Shown one piece after another: positions 33,768 to 43,306 of a stretch of 64,000 nucleotides of DNA. The DNA lies in NCBI RefSeq assembly GCF_900155475.1, contig NZ_FXAM01000001.1, positions 3,544,881 to 3,608,880 on the forward strand, given 5' to 3'. Within the stretch, counting starts at the first letter, position 1, and every line of letters starts with the position of its first letter. Under the pieces are notes generated by a model. It did no database searches. It had not been told where the DNA came from and was given only the letters and a program-made list of their open reading frames with translations. The DNA comes from Methylomagnum ishizawai. GTDB taxonomy: Bacteria > Pseudomonadota > Gammaproteobacteria > Methylococcales > Methylococcaceae. The position numbers were made by a program, and so were the translations under genes.

Positions 33768-34859
33768 ATGAGCGCTCACCGCCCCATGGACCTATCCCAG
33801 GGGACCGCATCCCTGTCCGACGACGCCCTGCAAGATCATCTTTTGCAAGGCGTCTCGCGCACTTTCGCCCTGACCATCCCGCAATTGCCCCCGGCCTTGG
33901 CCAAGCCGGTCTCCAATGCTTATTTACTGTGCCGGATCGTCGATACCATCGAGGACGAGGTCGCGCTGGATTCCATCCAGAAGCGCCGGTTCTGCCAACA
34001 ATTCGCCCAGGTGGTACGGGGCCGGGAGCCGCCCGAATCCCTGCGCGACGCACTGGCCCCGCTGCTGTCGGACCAAACCCTCCCCGCCGAGCGCGAATTG
34101 ATCGGCCTGATCCCCAGGGTCGTCGCCATCACCCACGGCTTCGCGGAAGAACAGCAGGACGCCCTCGCCTGTTGCGTCGAGATCATGGCGCGGGGCATGG
34201 CCGAATTCCAGGACCGCGACCTCCGCCACGGGCTCGCCACGATGGCGGAAATGGACGCCTATTGCTATTACGTGGCCGGTGTGGTCGGGGAAATGCTGAC
34301 CCGCTTGTTCTGCCATTATTCGCCCGAACTCGCCGCCCACCGCGCGGCCATGATGCAACTCGCCGTCTCCTTCGGCCAGGGCTTGCAGATGACCAATATC
34401 CTCAAAGACCTGTGGGACGACCATGGCCGGGGCGTGTGCTGGTTGCCGCGGAGCATCTTCGACGCCCACGGCTACGACTTGCGCGGCCTCAAGCCCAGCC
34501 ATGACAGCCCGGCCTTCCGCGCCGGTTTCCAGGATTTGATCGGCATCGCCCGCGGCCATTTGCACAACGCCTTACGCTACACCCTGTTCATCCCGCCGCA
34601 AGAAACCGGACTCCGGGAATTCTGCCTATGGGCCTTGGGGATGGCGGTACTGACCTTGCGCAAGATCAACCGCCATTTGGATTTCGCCGTCTCCTCCGAA
34701 GTCAAGATCACCCGCCGCGCGGTCAAGGTCACCATCCTGACCAGCCGCTTGTTCCGTGCCTACAACCCGCTGCTGAAGGCCAGTTTCGCCCTCGCCACCG
34801 CCGGGTTGCCGCCGGAGCCCCACCGGCCCTTGCTCCCGGCGCAGCCTCCAGAATCCTAA
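33768..34859 (+). CDS. sqs: Squalene synthase family protein (squalene/phytoene synthase superfamily)
   Basis: 363 residues from ATG 33768; ATG 33786 is also possible. The first Asp-rich motif is DTIED (59-63) in AYLLCRIVDTIEDE. DAYCYYVAGVVGEMLTRLF is the squalene-synthase signature. The second metal motif is GLQMTNILKDLWDD (205-218). The DTIED and YCYYVAG forms resemble true squalene synthases (FPP to squalene with NADPH) more than HpnC/HpnD. There is no C-terminal membrane anchor. It lies 32 bases before shc, so it most likely supplies squalene for cyclisation. No hpnC, hpnD or hpnE is nearby. Confidence 0.85.
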   Translation: MSAHRPMDLSQGTASLSDDALQDHLLQGVSRTFALTIPQLPPALAKPVSNAYLLCRIVDTIEDEVALDSIQKRRFCQQFAQVVRGREPPESLRDALAPLLSDQTLPAERELIGLIPRVVAITHGFAEEQQDALACCVEIMARGMAEFQDRDLRHGLATMAEMDAYCYYVAGVVGEMLTRLFCHYSPELAAHRAAMMQLAVSFGQGLQMTNILKDLWDDHGRGVCWLPRSIFDAHGYDLRGLKPSHDSPAFRAGFQDLIGIARGHLHNALRYTLFIPPQETGLREFCLWALGMAVLTLRKINRHLDFAVSSEVKITRRAVKVTILTSRLFRAYNPLLKASFALATAGLPPEPHRPLLPAQPPES

Positions 34860-34891
34860 GCAGCCAACCACAATAAGGGAATCTCTTAGCT

Positions 34892-36850
34892 ATGTTTACA
34901 GAACCGGCAGCCCGCAACACCGCTATCGATTCGGCCTTCCTCAAGCCTTACGAAACCCCGCTGGACCAAGCCATCCGCCGCGTCAAGGACCACCTCTTGG
35001 CGCTACAGCACGAGGAAGGCTATTGGGTCTTCGAGTTGGAGGCCGATTGCACCATTCCGTCGGAATACATCCTGATGATGCACTTCATGGATGAACTCGA
35101 CGCGGATTTACAAGCCAAGATCGCCGTTTACCTCCGCGCCCATCAGCAAGCGGATGGCAGTTATCCGCTGTTTACCGGCGGTCCCGGCGATATGAGCTGC
35201 ACGGTGAAGGTCTATTACGCGCTGAAGCTGGCGGGCGACGACATCGACGCCCCGCACATGAAGAAGGCGCGGGAATGGGTACTGAGCCAGGGCGGCGCGG
35301 CGCATTCCAATGTGTTCACCCGCATCATGCTGGCGATGTTCGAGCAGGTGCCGTGGCGGGCCGTGCCGTTCATCCCGGTGGAAATCATGCTGCTGCCCAA
35401 GTGGTTCCCGTTCCATTTGGATAAGGTGTCCTATTGGTCGCGCACGGTGATGGTGCCCTTGTTCATCCTGTGCAGCCACAAGGTGAAGGCCCGCAATCCT
35501 TTGAAAATCGGCGTGCGCGAATTGTTCACCGTGGACCCGGAACTGGAGCGCGATTATTTCTCCCATGTCAAAACCCCGCTGGGCAAGGCCATCCTGGCTT
35601 TGGAACGGGTGGGTTTCAGGATGGAGCCGTTGATTCCCAAAGCCCTGCGCCGGAAAGCCACCCAAAAGGCTTTGGAGTGGTTCGTCGAGCGCCTCAACGG
35701 CGTCGATGGCCTGGGCGCGATCTTCCCGGCCATGGTCAACGCCTACGAAGCCCTGGATTTACTGGGCTATCCGCCCGAGCATGAACACCGCCGCATCGCC
35801 AAGGAGTCCATCGACCGGCTGTTGGTGTTCAAGGAAGACCATGCCTATTGCCAACCCTGCGTTTCGCCGATCTGGGATACTGGCTTGTCCAGCCTCGCGC
35901 TGCAAGCGGCCAATCAATACGACCGCGATACCCACACCGAAGCCGCGGTGCAAGCCGGGCTGCGCTGGCTGGCGAGCAAACAACTCACCGACCATCCCGG
36001 CGACTGGCGCATCCGCAAACCCGATGTCGAAGGCGGCGGTTGGGCCTTCCAATTCGACAACACCTATTACCCGGACGTGGACGATTCCGCCGTGGTGGCC
36101 CAGGCCATCCTGCAAGGCAACGACGGGGAATACACCGAAGTCCTGCGCCGGGCCGGCAACTGGATCGCGGGCATGGCTTCGGAAAACGGCGGTTGGGGCG
36201 CGTTCGACGCCGACAACACCTATTACTATCTGAACAACATCCCGTTCGCCGACCACGGCGCTTTGCTCGACCCGCCCACCGCCGACGTGAGCGGACGCTG
36301 CGTGATGTTCCTGGCGAGCGATAAGCAACGCCGGGCCGAATTCCAACCGGTGATCGATGCCGGGATCGCCTACCTGCGCCAAGAGCAGGAGGCCGATGGT
36401 TCCTGGTTCGGGCGCTGGGGCACCAACTACATCTATGGCACTTGGTCGGTGCTGGTGGGTTTCGAGGCGGCGGGCGTGCCCAAGGACGATCCGGCCATGC
36501 GCCGCGCCGCCGCTTGGCTCAAAAGCGTGCAGCGGCCCGACGGCAGTTGGGGCGAGGATAATTTCACCTACCATGATCCCAGTGCCGACAAGCGGGGCCG
36601 CTTCGAGTACAGCATGGCGTTCCATACCGCCCTGGCCTTGCTAGCCCTGATGGCGGCGGGCGAGGCCAACGCGCCCGAAGTGGCGGCGGGCGTGGATTAT
36701 TTATTGCGGACCCAGGGCGAGGATGGCTTCTGGCACGATCCCTATTTCAACGCCCCCGGTTTCCCCAAGGTGTTCTATCTGAAATACCACGGCTACGATA
36801 AATTCTTCCCACTGTGGGCCTTGGCGCGGTATCGCAACGAGCGGGGCTAA
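34892..36850 (+). CDS. shc: Squalene-hopene cyclase
   Basis: 652 residues, normal length. It cyclises squalene to hopene and hopanol at the cytoplasmic membrane. The catalytic DxDD motif is DVDD (395-398) within FDNTYYPDVDDSA. Several QW repeats are visible (for example QRPDGSWGEDNFTYHDP and QEQEADGSWFGRWGTNYIYGTW). An ATG preceded by AAGGGA follows the sqs stop closely. It is a bacterial hopene-type rather than oxidosqualene cyclase, judged by the DxDD form. Confidence 0.97.
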   Translation: MFTEPAARNTAIDSAFLKPYETPLDQAIRRVKDHLLALQHEEGYWVFELEADCTIPSEYILMMHFMDELDADLQAKIAVYLRAHQQADGSYPLFTGGPGDMSCTVKVYYALKLAGDDIDAPHMKKAREWVLSQGGAAHSNVFTRIMLAMFEQVPWRAVPFIPVEIMLLPKWFPFHLDKVSYWSRTVMVPLFILCSHKVKARNPLKIGVRELFTVDPELERDYFSHVKTPLGKAILALERVGFRMEPLIPKALRRKATQKALEWFVERLNGVDGLGAIFPAMVNAYEALDLLGYPPEHEHRRIAKESIDRLLVFKEDHAYCQPCVSPIWDTGLSSLALQAANQYDRDTHTEAAVQAGLRWLASKQLTDHPGDWRIRKPDVEGGGWAFQFDNTYYPDVDDSAVVAQAILQGNDGEYTEVLRRAGNWIAGMASENGGWGAFDADNTYYYLNNIPFADHGALLDPPTADVSGRCVMFLASDKQRRAEFQPVIDAGIAYLRQEQEADGSWFGRWGTNYIYGTWSVLVGFEAAGVPKDDPAMRRAAAWLKSVQRPDGSWGEDNFTYHDPSADKRGRFEYSMAFHTALALLALMAAGEANAPEVAAGVDYLLRTQGEDGFWHDPYFNAPGFPKVFYLKYHGYDKFFPLWALARYRNERG

Positions 36851-36856
36851 GCCACC

Positions 36857-36882
36857 GCGGGGCGGGCCGCGACCCGCCCCGC
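36857..36882. repeat. GC-rich hairpin after shc
   Basis: Perfect 10-base arms GCGGGGCGGG and CCCGCCCCGC with a 6-base loop, 7 bases after the shc stop. There is no T-run, so it could attenuate rather than fully terminate transcription before hpnG. Confidence 0.45.
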
Positions 36883-37006
36883 GATCCCTGTTCCCTCCAA
36901 ACGCGCCGGGCCGGGTTTCCAAGCATCCGTTGGGGAATCCGGCCCGGAATGTTTCGGCCCATGGCATAGCCCAAACCGGGAAGATTCCAGAGGCGCTGCC
37001 CGCACC

Positions 37007-37768
37007 ATGAAAACCCCTTCCGTCCGACGCAAACCCCCGCCAACCCCCATCGGCATCCTGGCCGCCCTACCCGACGAGGCCCAGAGCCTCCGCCGTCTCA
37101 AACCCGGCTGTGGCCGCTTGGTGCAAACCAGCGACGGCCATCCCTTGATCGCCTCCGGGGCCGGTCCCGACCCCGCCCGCCGCGCCGCCCTCCGCCTGGT
37201 GCAACAAGGCGTTTCCGGGCTGATGAGCTGGGGCTGCGCCGGAGCGCTGGTGGCGGGGCTGCAACCGGGGCAGTTGGTGATTCCCCAAACCCTGCTGGGG
37301 GCGGATGGCGAAACCTTCGCGCCCGATTCCGCTTGGCACGAGCGCTTCGCCTGGGCCATGGACAAAAAGCTCGGCATCCACACCGACCTCCTGGCCGAAA
37401 GCGCCGACGTGGTCGCCACCGCCGAAGCCAAGCAAGCGCTACGCGCCGCCACCCAGGCCGTGGCGGTGGACATGGAAAGCGTGGCGGTGGCGCGGGTGGC
37501 GCGGGAACACGGCCTGCCGTTCCTGGCGGTGCGCGCCATCGCCGACCACTCGGCCCTGGATATGCCCAAGGCCGTGACCTTCGCCCTGAACCGGCGCGGC
37601 GAGGTCCGTTTGTTGTGGCTGCTGGCCTACGCCCTGGCCCATCCCGGCCAAGTCCCGCAACTGGTGGCCTTAGGCCGGGCCTTCGAATCCGCCTTGCAGG
37701 CGCTCCGCACCGCCAAGGCCCATTCCGGTATGAATTTTTGTTTTCCGACCCAGAACCCGGATTTTTAA
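37007..37768 (+). CDS. hpnG: Hopanoid-associated nucleoside phosphorylase HpnG
   Basis: 253 residues. Phosphorylase superfamily fold: GILAALPDEAQSL start, SWGCAGALVAGLQPGQLVIP, and the substrate-binding Glu in VAVDMESVAVARVA. HpnG removes adenine from adenosylhopane to give ribosylhopane, directly after HpnH. The stop TAA abuts the hpnN ATG with no gap, so the two are translationally linked. Confidence 0.92.
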   Translation: MKTPSVRRKPPPTPIGILAALPDEAQSLRRLKPGCGRLVQTSDGHPLIASGAGPDPARRAALRLVQQGVSGLMSWGCAGALVAGLQPGQLVIPQTLLGADGETFAPDSAWHERFAWAMDKKLGIHTDLLAESADVVATAEAKQALRAATQAVAVDMESVAVARVAREHGLPFLAVRAIADHSALDMPKAVTFALNRRGEVRLLWLLAYALAHPGQVPQLVALGRAFESALQALRTAKAHSGMNFCFPTQNPDF

Positions 37769-40417
37769 ATGACCAAAATCGCTTCCCGTTGCCTGCTCCG
37801 CTTGATCCACGGCTGGGAAACCCATGTCATGAGCCACCCCTGGCTGGTGATTTTGTTCTTCGTGGCCGCTTGCGGGTTGAGCCTGTGGTACACCGCGCGG
37901 AACCTCTCGGTCAACACCGATACCGCCGACATGATCGCCACCGACGTGCCGTTCCAGAGGAACCGCATCCGTTTGGAAACCGCCTTCCCGCAGGATGTGA
38001 ATACCATCCTCCTGCTGGTTGAGGGCCAGACGCCGGAGGACACCCAGTCCGCCGTGGCACGGATCGGCGGCGCGTTGCGGGCCGACACCGCCGATTTCTC
38101 GGCGGTCTACGTGCCAGACGACGGCGAGTTCTTCGCCCGCAACGGCCTTTTGTACCTGAGTCCCCAAGAGCTTGAGACCCTCGCCGCCCAACTCGCCCAG
38201 GCCCAGCCCTTCATCGGGCGTATCGCCGAGGACAACACCTTGCGGGGCTTGTTCGGCATCGTCGGCCAAGCCCTGACCGAGGGCGGCCAGCACGACCTCG
38301 ACCTGGATATCAAGCCGCTATTGGACAAAATCCGCGCGGCGGTGGCGGCGGGCCAACCCTACCGGGTGTCCTGGCAGCAATTGATGAGCAGCCGCAACTC
38401 GGGATTGGGCATCACCAAGCGCTTCATCATCGCCACGCCGGTCCTGAATTTCTCGGAGATACAGCCCGCCGAGAAGGCCATCGCCGCCGTCGATCACATC
38501 ATCGCCAACACCACGCGGGGCGAACTCGCCAGCGTGGTGGTGCATAAAACCGGCGAGGTGGTGCTGGAACACGAGGAAATGCAGACCATCGGCCTCGGCA
38601 TGGGCGGCGCGGGCTTGGCGTCCTTGGTGCTGGTCAGCCTGACGCTGTGGTTCGCCTACCGCTCGTTCAAGCTGATGTTCGCCACCACGCTGACCCTGAC
38701 CATGGGCCTGATTTTCTCGCTGGGTTTCGCCACCGCCGCCATCGGCCAATTGAACCTCATCTCCATCGGTTTCGCCGTACTGTTCATCGGCATGGGCGAC
38801 GCCTATTCCTCGCATTTCTGCCTGCGCTACCGGGAATTGATCCTGCGCGGCCAGTCCGACCGCGAAGCCCTGCACGGCACCCTGACCTCGACCGGCTCGT
38901 CCCTGGTGTTGAGCGCCATCACCGCGGCGCTGGGCTTGTTCGCCTTCATCCCAACCAAGTATTCCGGGGTGGCGGAACTCGGGGTCATCGCCGGGACCAG
39001 CATGTTCATCGCGCTGGCGACCACCTTCACCGTGTTGCCGGCCTTGATGCGGGTCATGCCCATCCACCCCAAGCCCAAGCCCAAGCCCAAGCCCGAAACC
39101 GCCCCGGCCCGCAAGAAAACCCCGGCCTTTTCCTCGAACTGGCCTTTGCGCTATGCCAAGCAAGTACGGATCGTGACGATTGCCCTGGGACTCGGGGCGT
39201 TGTGGCTGGTATTCCAAGTCCAGGTGGATTTCAATCCTTTGAACCTCCGGGACCAAAACACCGAATCGGTCAAGACCTTCAAATACCTACTGCAATCGCA
39301 GGACACCACGCCGATGACGCTGGCGTCCTTGGCCCCGGACGCCGAGGCAGCCCTGGCCCGCAAAGCCCGCTTCGAGCGCCTGCCCACGGTGGACCGGGTG
39401 ATGAGCCTGTTCGATCTAGTGCCGGAGGATCAGGAAGAGAAGTTGGCGATCCTGTCCGACCTCGTCCTGGTCATGGGGCCACAGTTGGCAAACTTCACCG
39501 GACCCAAACCGGGCGGGGCCACGCTGGCGGCGGTGGAACAATTCCAACGCGCCGTGCGGGAACGGCTGGCCACGAGCGGGGACGATGGCGTACTCGGTCC
39601 CTTGGATCGGGCGCTCGACACCTTCCGCGCCAAGCTAGAAGCCGCGCCCACGCCCGCAGAACGCCAAGCCTTGCTGGACCGGCTGCAAAGCAGTCTCCTC
39701 GACCCGCTGCCGCCGGTCATCGCCAGCCTGCGCAAGAGCCTGGACGCCCAAGCCATCACCCTGGACACCCTACCCCAGGATTTGGTGGAACGCTGGATCA
39801 GCGCCGACGGACTCTACCGCTTGCAAATCTTCCCCAAAAAGGACTTGAACGATCTCGACAACCTGCGTGAATTCATCCTGGACGCGCAAAAGGTCGATCC
39901 CGATGTCACCGACCTACCCGTGACCTATCTGGAATCGATGAACGAGGTCATCGTCGCCTTCCAGCAGGCGTTCGCCATCGCCTTCATCCTGACCACGGTC
40001 ATCCTCCTGATCGTGCTGCGGAACCTCAAAGACACCTTGCTGGTGTTGCTGCCCTTGCTATTGGCCTCGCTGTTCACCGCCGCCATGACGGTGCTGGTGG
40101 GCGTGCCGTTCAATTTCGCCAATATCATCGCCCTCCCTTTGCTGTTCGGGCTGGGCGTGGACAGCGGCATCCACATGGCCCACCGCCTGCACTATCTCCG
40201 CTCCAGCGAGGACAACCTGTTGAGCAGTAGCGAGGCGCGGGGCGTCTTGTATGGCTCGCTGACCACGGTGTTCAGTTTTTCCAGCCTCGCCTTCACCCAC
40301 CACGCGGGCACCGCCAGCATGGGTTTGTTGCTGGCCATCGGCTTGTTACTGACCCTGGTGTGCGCCCTGGTGGTCTTGCCCGCGTTCAGCACGCTGCGCC
40401 AGCCGCGCGCCCATTGA
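37769..40417 (+). CDS. hpnN: Hopanoid transporter HpnN (RND/MMPL superfamily)
   Basis: 882 residues with about twelve transmembrane helices in two RND halves, each with a large periplasmic loop. The start SVNTDTADMI and the second-half FNFANIIALPLLFGLGVDSGIHMAHRL are typical MMPL/HpnN segments. A proline-lysine repeat (PKPKPKPKPE) lies in the cytoplasmic linker between halves. HpnN moves hopanoids from the inner to the outer membrane. The start codon directly follows the hpnG stop. Confidence 0.93.
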   Translation: MTKIASRCLLRLIHGWETHVMSHPWLVILFFVAACGLSLWYTARNLSVNTDTADMIATDVPFQRNRIRLETAFPQDVNTILLLVEGQTPEDTQSAVARIGGALRADTADFSAVYVPDDGEFFARNGLLYLSPQELETLAAQLAQAQPFIGRIAEDNTLRGLFGIVGQALTEGGQHDLDLDIKPLLDKIRAAVAAGQPYRVSWQQLMSSRNSGLGITKRFIIATPVLNFSEIQPAEKAIAAVDHIIANTTRGELASVVVHKTGEVVLEHEEMQTIGLGMGGAGLASLVLVSLTLWFAYRSFKLMFATTLTLTMGLIFSLGFATAAIGQLNLISIGFAVLFIGMGDAYSSHFCLRYRELILRGQSDREALHGTLTSTGSSLVLSAITAALGLFAFIPTKYSGVAELGVIAGTSMFIALATTFTVLPALMRVMPIHPKPKPKPKPETAPARKKTPAFSSNWPLRYAKQVRIVTIALGLGALWLVFQVQVDFNPLNLRDQNTESVKTFKYLLQSQDTTPMTLASLAPDAEAALARKARFERLPTVDRVMSLFDLVPEDQEEKLAILSDLVLVMGPQLANFTGPKPGGATLAAVEQFQRAVRERLATSGDDGVLGPLDRALDTFRAKLEAAPTPAERQALLDRLQSSLLDPLPPVIASLRKSLDAQAITLDTLPQDLVERWISADGLYRLQIFPKKDLNDLDNLREFILDAQKVDPDVTDLPVTYLESMNEVIVAFQQAFAIAFILTTVILLIVLRNLKDTLLVLLPLLLASLFTAAMTVLVGVPFNFANIIALPLLFGLGVDSGIHMAHRLHYLRSSEDNLLSSSEARGVLYGSLTTVFSFSSLAFTHHAGTASMGLLLAIGLLLTLVCALVVLPAFSTLRQPRAH

Positions 40418-40461
40418 TCGTGTAAAATCCCAATTATTTCAATATCTTCTCGACTTCGGCC

Positions 40462-41853
40462 ATGTCCAGCTACATCAAGGATTTACTGCAAACCCATCCC
40501 GGCAAGAACTTCGACTTGCACGACGCCCACCTCAACACCCAGATGGTGCGGGTGCTGAAGACCATCGGCTACGACCGGGTCTACACCCGTGCCAGCGGTC
40601 CCTATCTCTACGACAGCCAGGAGAATGAATACCTGGACCTTTTGAGCGGTTTCGGCGTGTTTGCCCTAGGCCGCAACCACCCGGAAGTGGTGCAGGCGCT
40701 CCGGGACGTGCTGGACGCCGAATTGCCGGACCTGGTGCAAATGGACGTGTCGCTGCTGAGCGGCCTGTTGGCCGAAGCCCTGCTGAAACACTGCCCGCCC
40801 AAGCTGAGCAAGATGTTCTTCTGCAACTCCGGCGCGGAAGCCAACGAAGCGGCGATCAAATTCGCCCGCTACACCACCCGGCGCGAGAAGATCGTCTATT
40901 GCGAGCATGGTTTCCACGGCCTGACCCTCGGTGCCTTGTCCTTGAACGGCGAAGAGGTGTTCCGCGAAGGCTTCGGACCCTTGCTGCCGGGCTGTGTGGC
41001 GGTACCGTTCGACAACCTGCCCGCGCTGGAAAACGCCCTGAAAAACCAGGACGTGGCGGCCTTCATCTTCGAGCCGATCCAGGGCAAGGGCGTGAACATC
41101 CCCTCCGACAACTACCTGCCCGAAGCCGCCAAGCTCTGCCAGAAATACGGCACCCTGTTCGTGGCCGACGAAGTGCAGACCGGCATGGGCCGCACCGGGA
41201 AATTCTGGGCGGTCGAGCATTGGGGCGTGGAACCCGACATGATCCTGATGGCGAAGGCGCTGTCGGGCGGTTTCGTGCCGGTGGGCGCGGTGGCGATGAC
41301 GGCGCGGATCATGGACGCGGTGTTCAACCGCATGGACCGCGCCGTGGTGCATGGCTCGACCTTCTCCAAGAACAATATGGCGATGGCGGCGGGCCTCGCC
41401 ACGCTCAAGGTGATCGAAGAGGAAAAGCTGGTGGAGAACGCCGCCAAGATCGGCGGCGAGATCGTGGACGGCATCCGCGCCATGATCCCGAAATACGATT
41501 TCCTGAAACAGGTGCGCGGCAAGGGGCTGATGATCGCGGTGGAATTCGGCTCGCCCGACGGCCTGCTCCGCAAAGCCGCCTTCGCCGGGCTGGAAGCCGC
41601 CAACAAGGGGCTGTTCAGCCAGACCATCACCATCCCGCTATTCAAGAATCACCGGATACTCAGCCAGGTGGCGGGCCATGGGATGAACGTGGTCAAGTTC
41701 CTGCCGCCCTTGGTCGTGACTGAAAAAGATCGGGATTGGATACTCCGGGCCATGGACCAAGTCATCGGCGATACCCAGGAAGTGGGCGGGGCGATCAAGG
41801 ATTTGGGCAAGAATCTGATTAGCCATGCGTTGAAGCAGAAGGCGGGGGCTTGA
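40462..41853 (+). CDS. hpnO: Hopanoid aminotransferase HpnO (PLP class III)
   Basis: 463 residues. A class III aminotransferase: CNSGAEANEAAIKFARY (PLP phosphate), VADEVQTGMGRTG (PLP ring), and the PLP Lys in LMAKALSGGFVPVGA. In hopanoid clusters HpnO makes aminobacteriohopanetriol, the precursor of the aminopolyols abundant in methanotrophs. It is the last gene of the plus-strand hopanoid set. The genomic setting makes this call stronger than the fold alone. Confidence 0.9.
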   Translation: MSSYIKDLLQTHPGKNFDLHDAHLNTQMVRVLKTIGYDRVYTRASGPYLYDSQENEYLDLLSGFGVFALGRNHPEVVQALRDVLDAELPDLVQMDVSLLSGLLAEALLKHCPPKLSKMFFCNSGAEANEAAIKFARYTTRREKIVYCEHGFHGLTLGALSLNGEEVFREGFGPLLPGCVAVPFDNLPALENALKNQDVAAFIFEPIQGKGVNIPSDNYLPEAAKLCQKYGTLFVADEVQTGMGRTGKFWAVEHWGVEPDMILMAKALSGGFVPVGAVAMTARIMDAVFNRMDRAVVHGSTFSKNNMAMAAGLATLKVIEEEKLVENAAKIGGEIVDGIRAMIPKYDFLKQVRGKGLMIAVEFGSPDGLLRKAAFAGLEAANKGLFSQTITIPLFKNHRILSQVAGHGMNVVKFLPPLVVTEKDRDWILRAMDQVIGDTQEVGGAIKDLGKNLISHALKQKAGA

Positions 41854-41883
41854 TAACGCGGTTTATCGCGGGATAACCCAGCG

Positions 41884-42357
41884 ATGACCGAAGCGGAAAC
41901 CAAACTCGAAGCCGGGTCGATACTCCTGAAAGCGCTGCTCGAACCGGCTTGGCCCGAACTTCAAATCAAGCGCGGAGCGCGGCTTTCCCGTGAAACCCTG
42001 GACGCTTTACACGCGCATCGGCATATCGCCGAAGTCCAGGGTTTCCTGGAACGGCTCGAAGTTTCGGGTTATCGGATCAACAGCCGGTTATGGCATTACT
42101 TCAGATATAAGTACCTATTCGGCGATTCCTTGCTGTCGCCTGCCGAGTTGGATAGCCGTTTCGAGCGTGTATTGCGCGACGGCGCTGCGGAAATCCATCG
42201 CCGGGGTGGGCAACGTTATGTCGTGATTTCCCACATGGAAAAGCGGCTGGCTATCGTCGATGCAACCGGACTACGCATCTCGGTTTACCACTATACCGAG
42301 CAAGATTTAACCCTGTATGGAGAACCCTCATGGCAACTCCGCGAACTGATTACCTGA
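41884..42357 (+). CDS. Protein of unknown function (first of a coupled pair)
   Basis: 157 residues, no family recognised. The C-terminal third has a beta-rich pattern (RYVVISHMEKRLAIVDATGLRISVYHY). The gene overlaps the next by 28 bases, so the two are coupled. Small paired genes of this kind often form toxin-antitoxin or immunity units, but neither protein shows a known motif. Confidence 0.6.
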   Translation: MTEAETKLEAGSILLKALLEPAWPELQIKRGARLSRETLDALHAHRHIAEVQGFLERLEVSGYRINSRLWHYFRYKYLFGDSLLSPAELDSRFERVLRDGAAEIHRRGGQRYVVISHMEKRLAIVDATGLRISVYHYTEQDLTLYGEPSWQLRELIT

Positions 42358-42671
42358 TCACTTATTTCAACGAAGTCAAATTCGGCTTGATGAATGGCGA
42401 AGGACCGGCCTTACGGGAAGCACGGGAGGCTTTGTCGAGCTTGGCCTTATCGGATGTCGAAACCGCCATGCTGTTGGACTTGGACGCCGATGTGGTGGAT
42501 AGTCTGGTGCAATTCGACGAAATCGCCGATTACCTTTTGGAAGACCATTCCGAACAGGGTTTGGAAAAATGGTGGTGGCATTTGGGTGGCATCCACAGGG
42601 GGGAATATCCGGCGGAACTTTTGCCGGAGGCTTTGCGGAGGCTGTATCGGCCACATTCGAGGGCAGCGTAA
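42330..42671 (+). CDS. Protein of unknown function (second of a coupled pair)
   Basis: 113 residues, acidic, helical, with a Trp-rich segment (GLEKWWWHLGGIHRGEYP). No family was recognised. It overlaps the preceding gene by 28 bases and precedes the membrane protein gene by 22, so all three may be one transcript. Confidence 0.6.
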   Translation: MATPRTDYLITYFNEVKFGLMNGEGPALREAREALSSLALSDVETAMLLDLDADVVDSLVQFDEIADYLLEDHSEQGLEKWWWHLGGIHRGEYPAELLPEALRRLYRPHSRAA

Positions 42672-42693
42672 ACCTATCCAAAGGAAATAAACC

Positions 42694-43263
42694 ATGCGTA
42701 CTCCATCACGTCTCATGCCATTACCTCCACCGCCTCAAACCAAGCCTAGGTTTTCCACATGGCTTATATTCACATTCACGCTTTTTTATATTTTTCTATG
42801 CGCTTCTTTAGTGCTGTGGTTTTTTCTGATCCACCCCACTATCACAACCATAATCGCCGCTTCCGTAGCCATTCTAGCTTACATTGAAGCCCACCAAGAA
42901 AGACGGCGAATTAACGCCTTGGTGCAATCCCGGCCAACCGATTCTATTTGCAGCTTTGCACGTTCGTTCAACACCCGGAAAAAAGATACCTGGGTTATCC
43001 GGGCTGTTTATGAAGAAATCGGAACTTACCTGAATTCCCGCAGAACACCTTTTCCATTGCGTGCCACTGATAGACTCTGGAAAGACCTCAGGATCGATCC
43101 AGACGATCTGGAAGATATCGTTATTCGAGATATCGCCTATCGCGCTAGGCGCTCGCTAGATAACACCAAAAATAACCCCTATTACGATAAAGTTGAAACC
43201 GTAGCAGATATCGTCAATTTTCTCATGGCGCAACCGTCAGCTTATAACCAACCATCCAGATAA
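42694..43263 (+). CDS. Membrane protein with carrier-protein-like C-terminal segment, unknown function
   Basis: 189 residues. There are two hydrophobic helices (about 22-45 and 50-65), then a soluble domain from about 85. The soluble part (YEEIGTYLNSRRTPFPLRATDRLWKDLRIDPDDLEDIVIRDIAYR) recalls acyl-carrier-protein-like helical bundles of the DUF1493 type. The serine that carries phosphopantetheine in true carriers is not present in IDPDDLED. Base composition is AT-richer than the surroundings. Role unknown. Confidence 0.55.
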   Translation: MRTPSRLMPLPPPPQTKPRFSTWLIFTFTLFYIFLCASLVLWFFLIHPTITTIIAASVAILAYIEAHQERRRINALVQSRPTDSICSFARSFNTRKKDTWVIRAVYEEIGTYLNSRRTPFPLRATDRLWKDLRIDPDDLEDIVIRDIAYRARRSLDNTKNNPYYDKVETVADIVNFLMAQPSAYNQPSR

Positions 43264-43306
43264 AGCGCAATTCCCATATATACTCCACCCAACCCATATC
43301 CACCCC

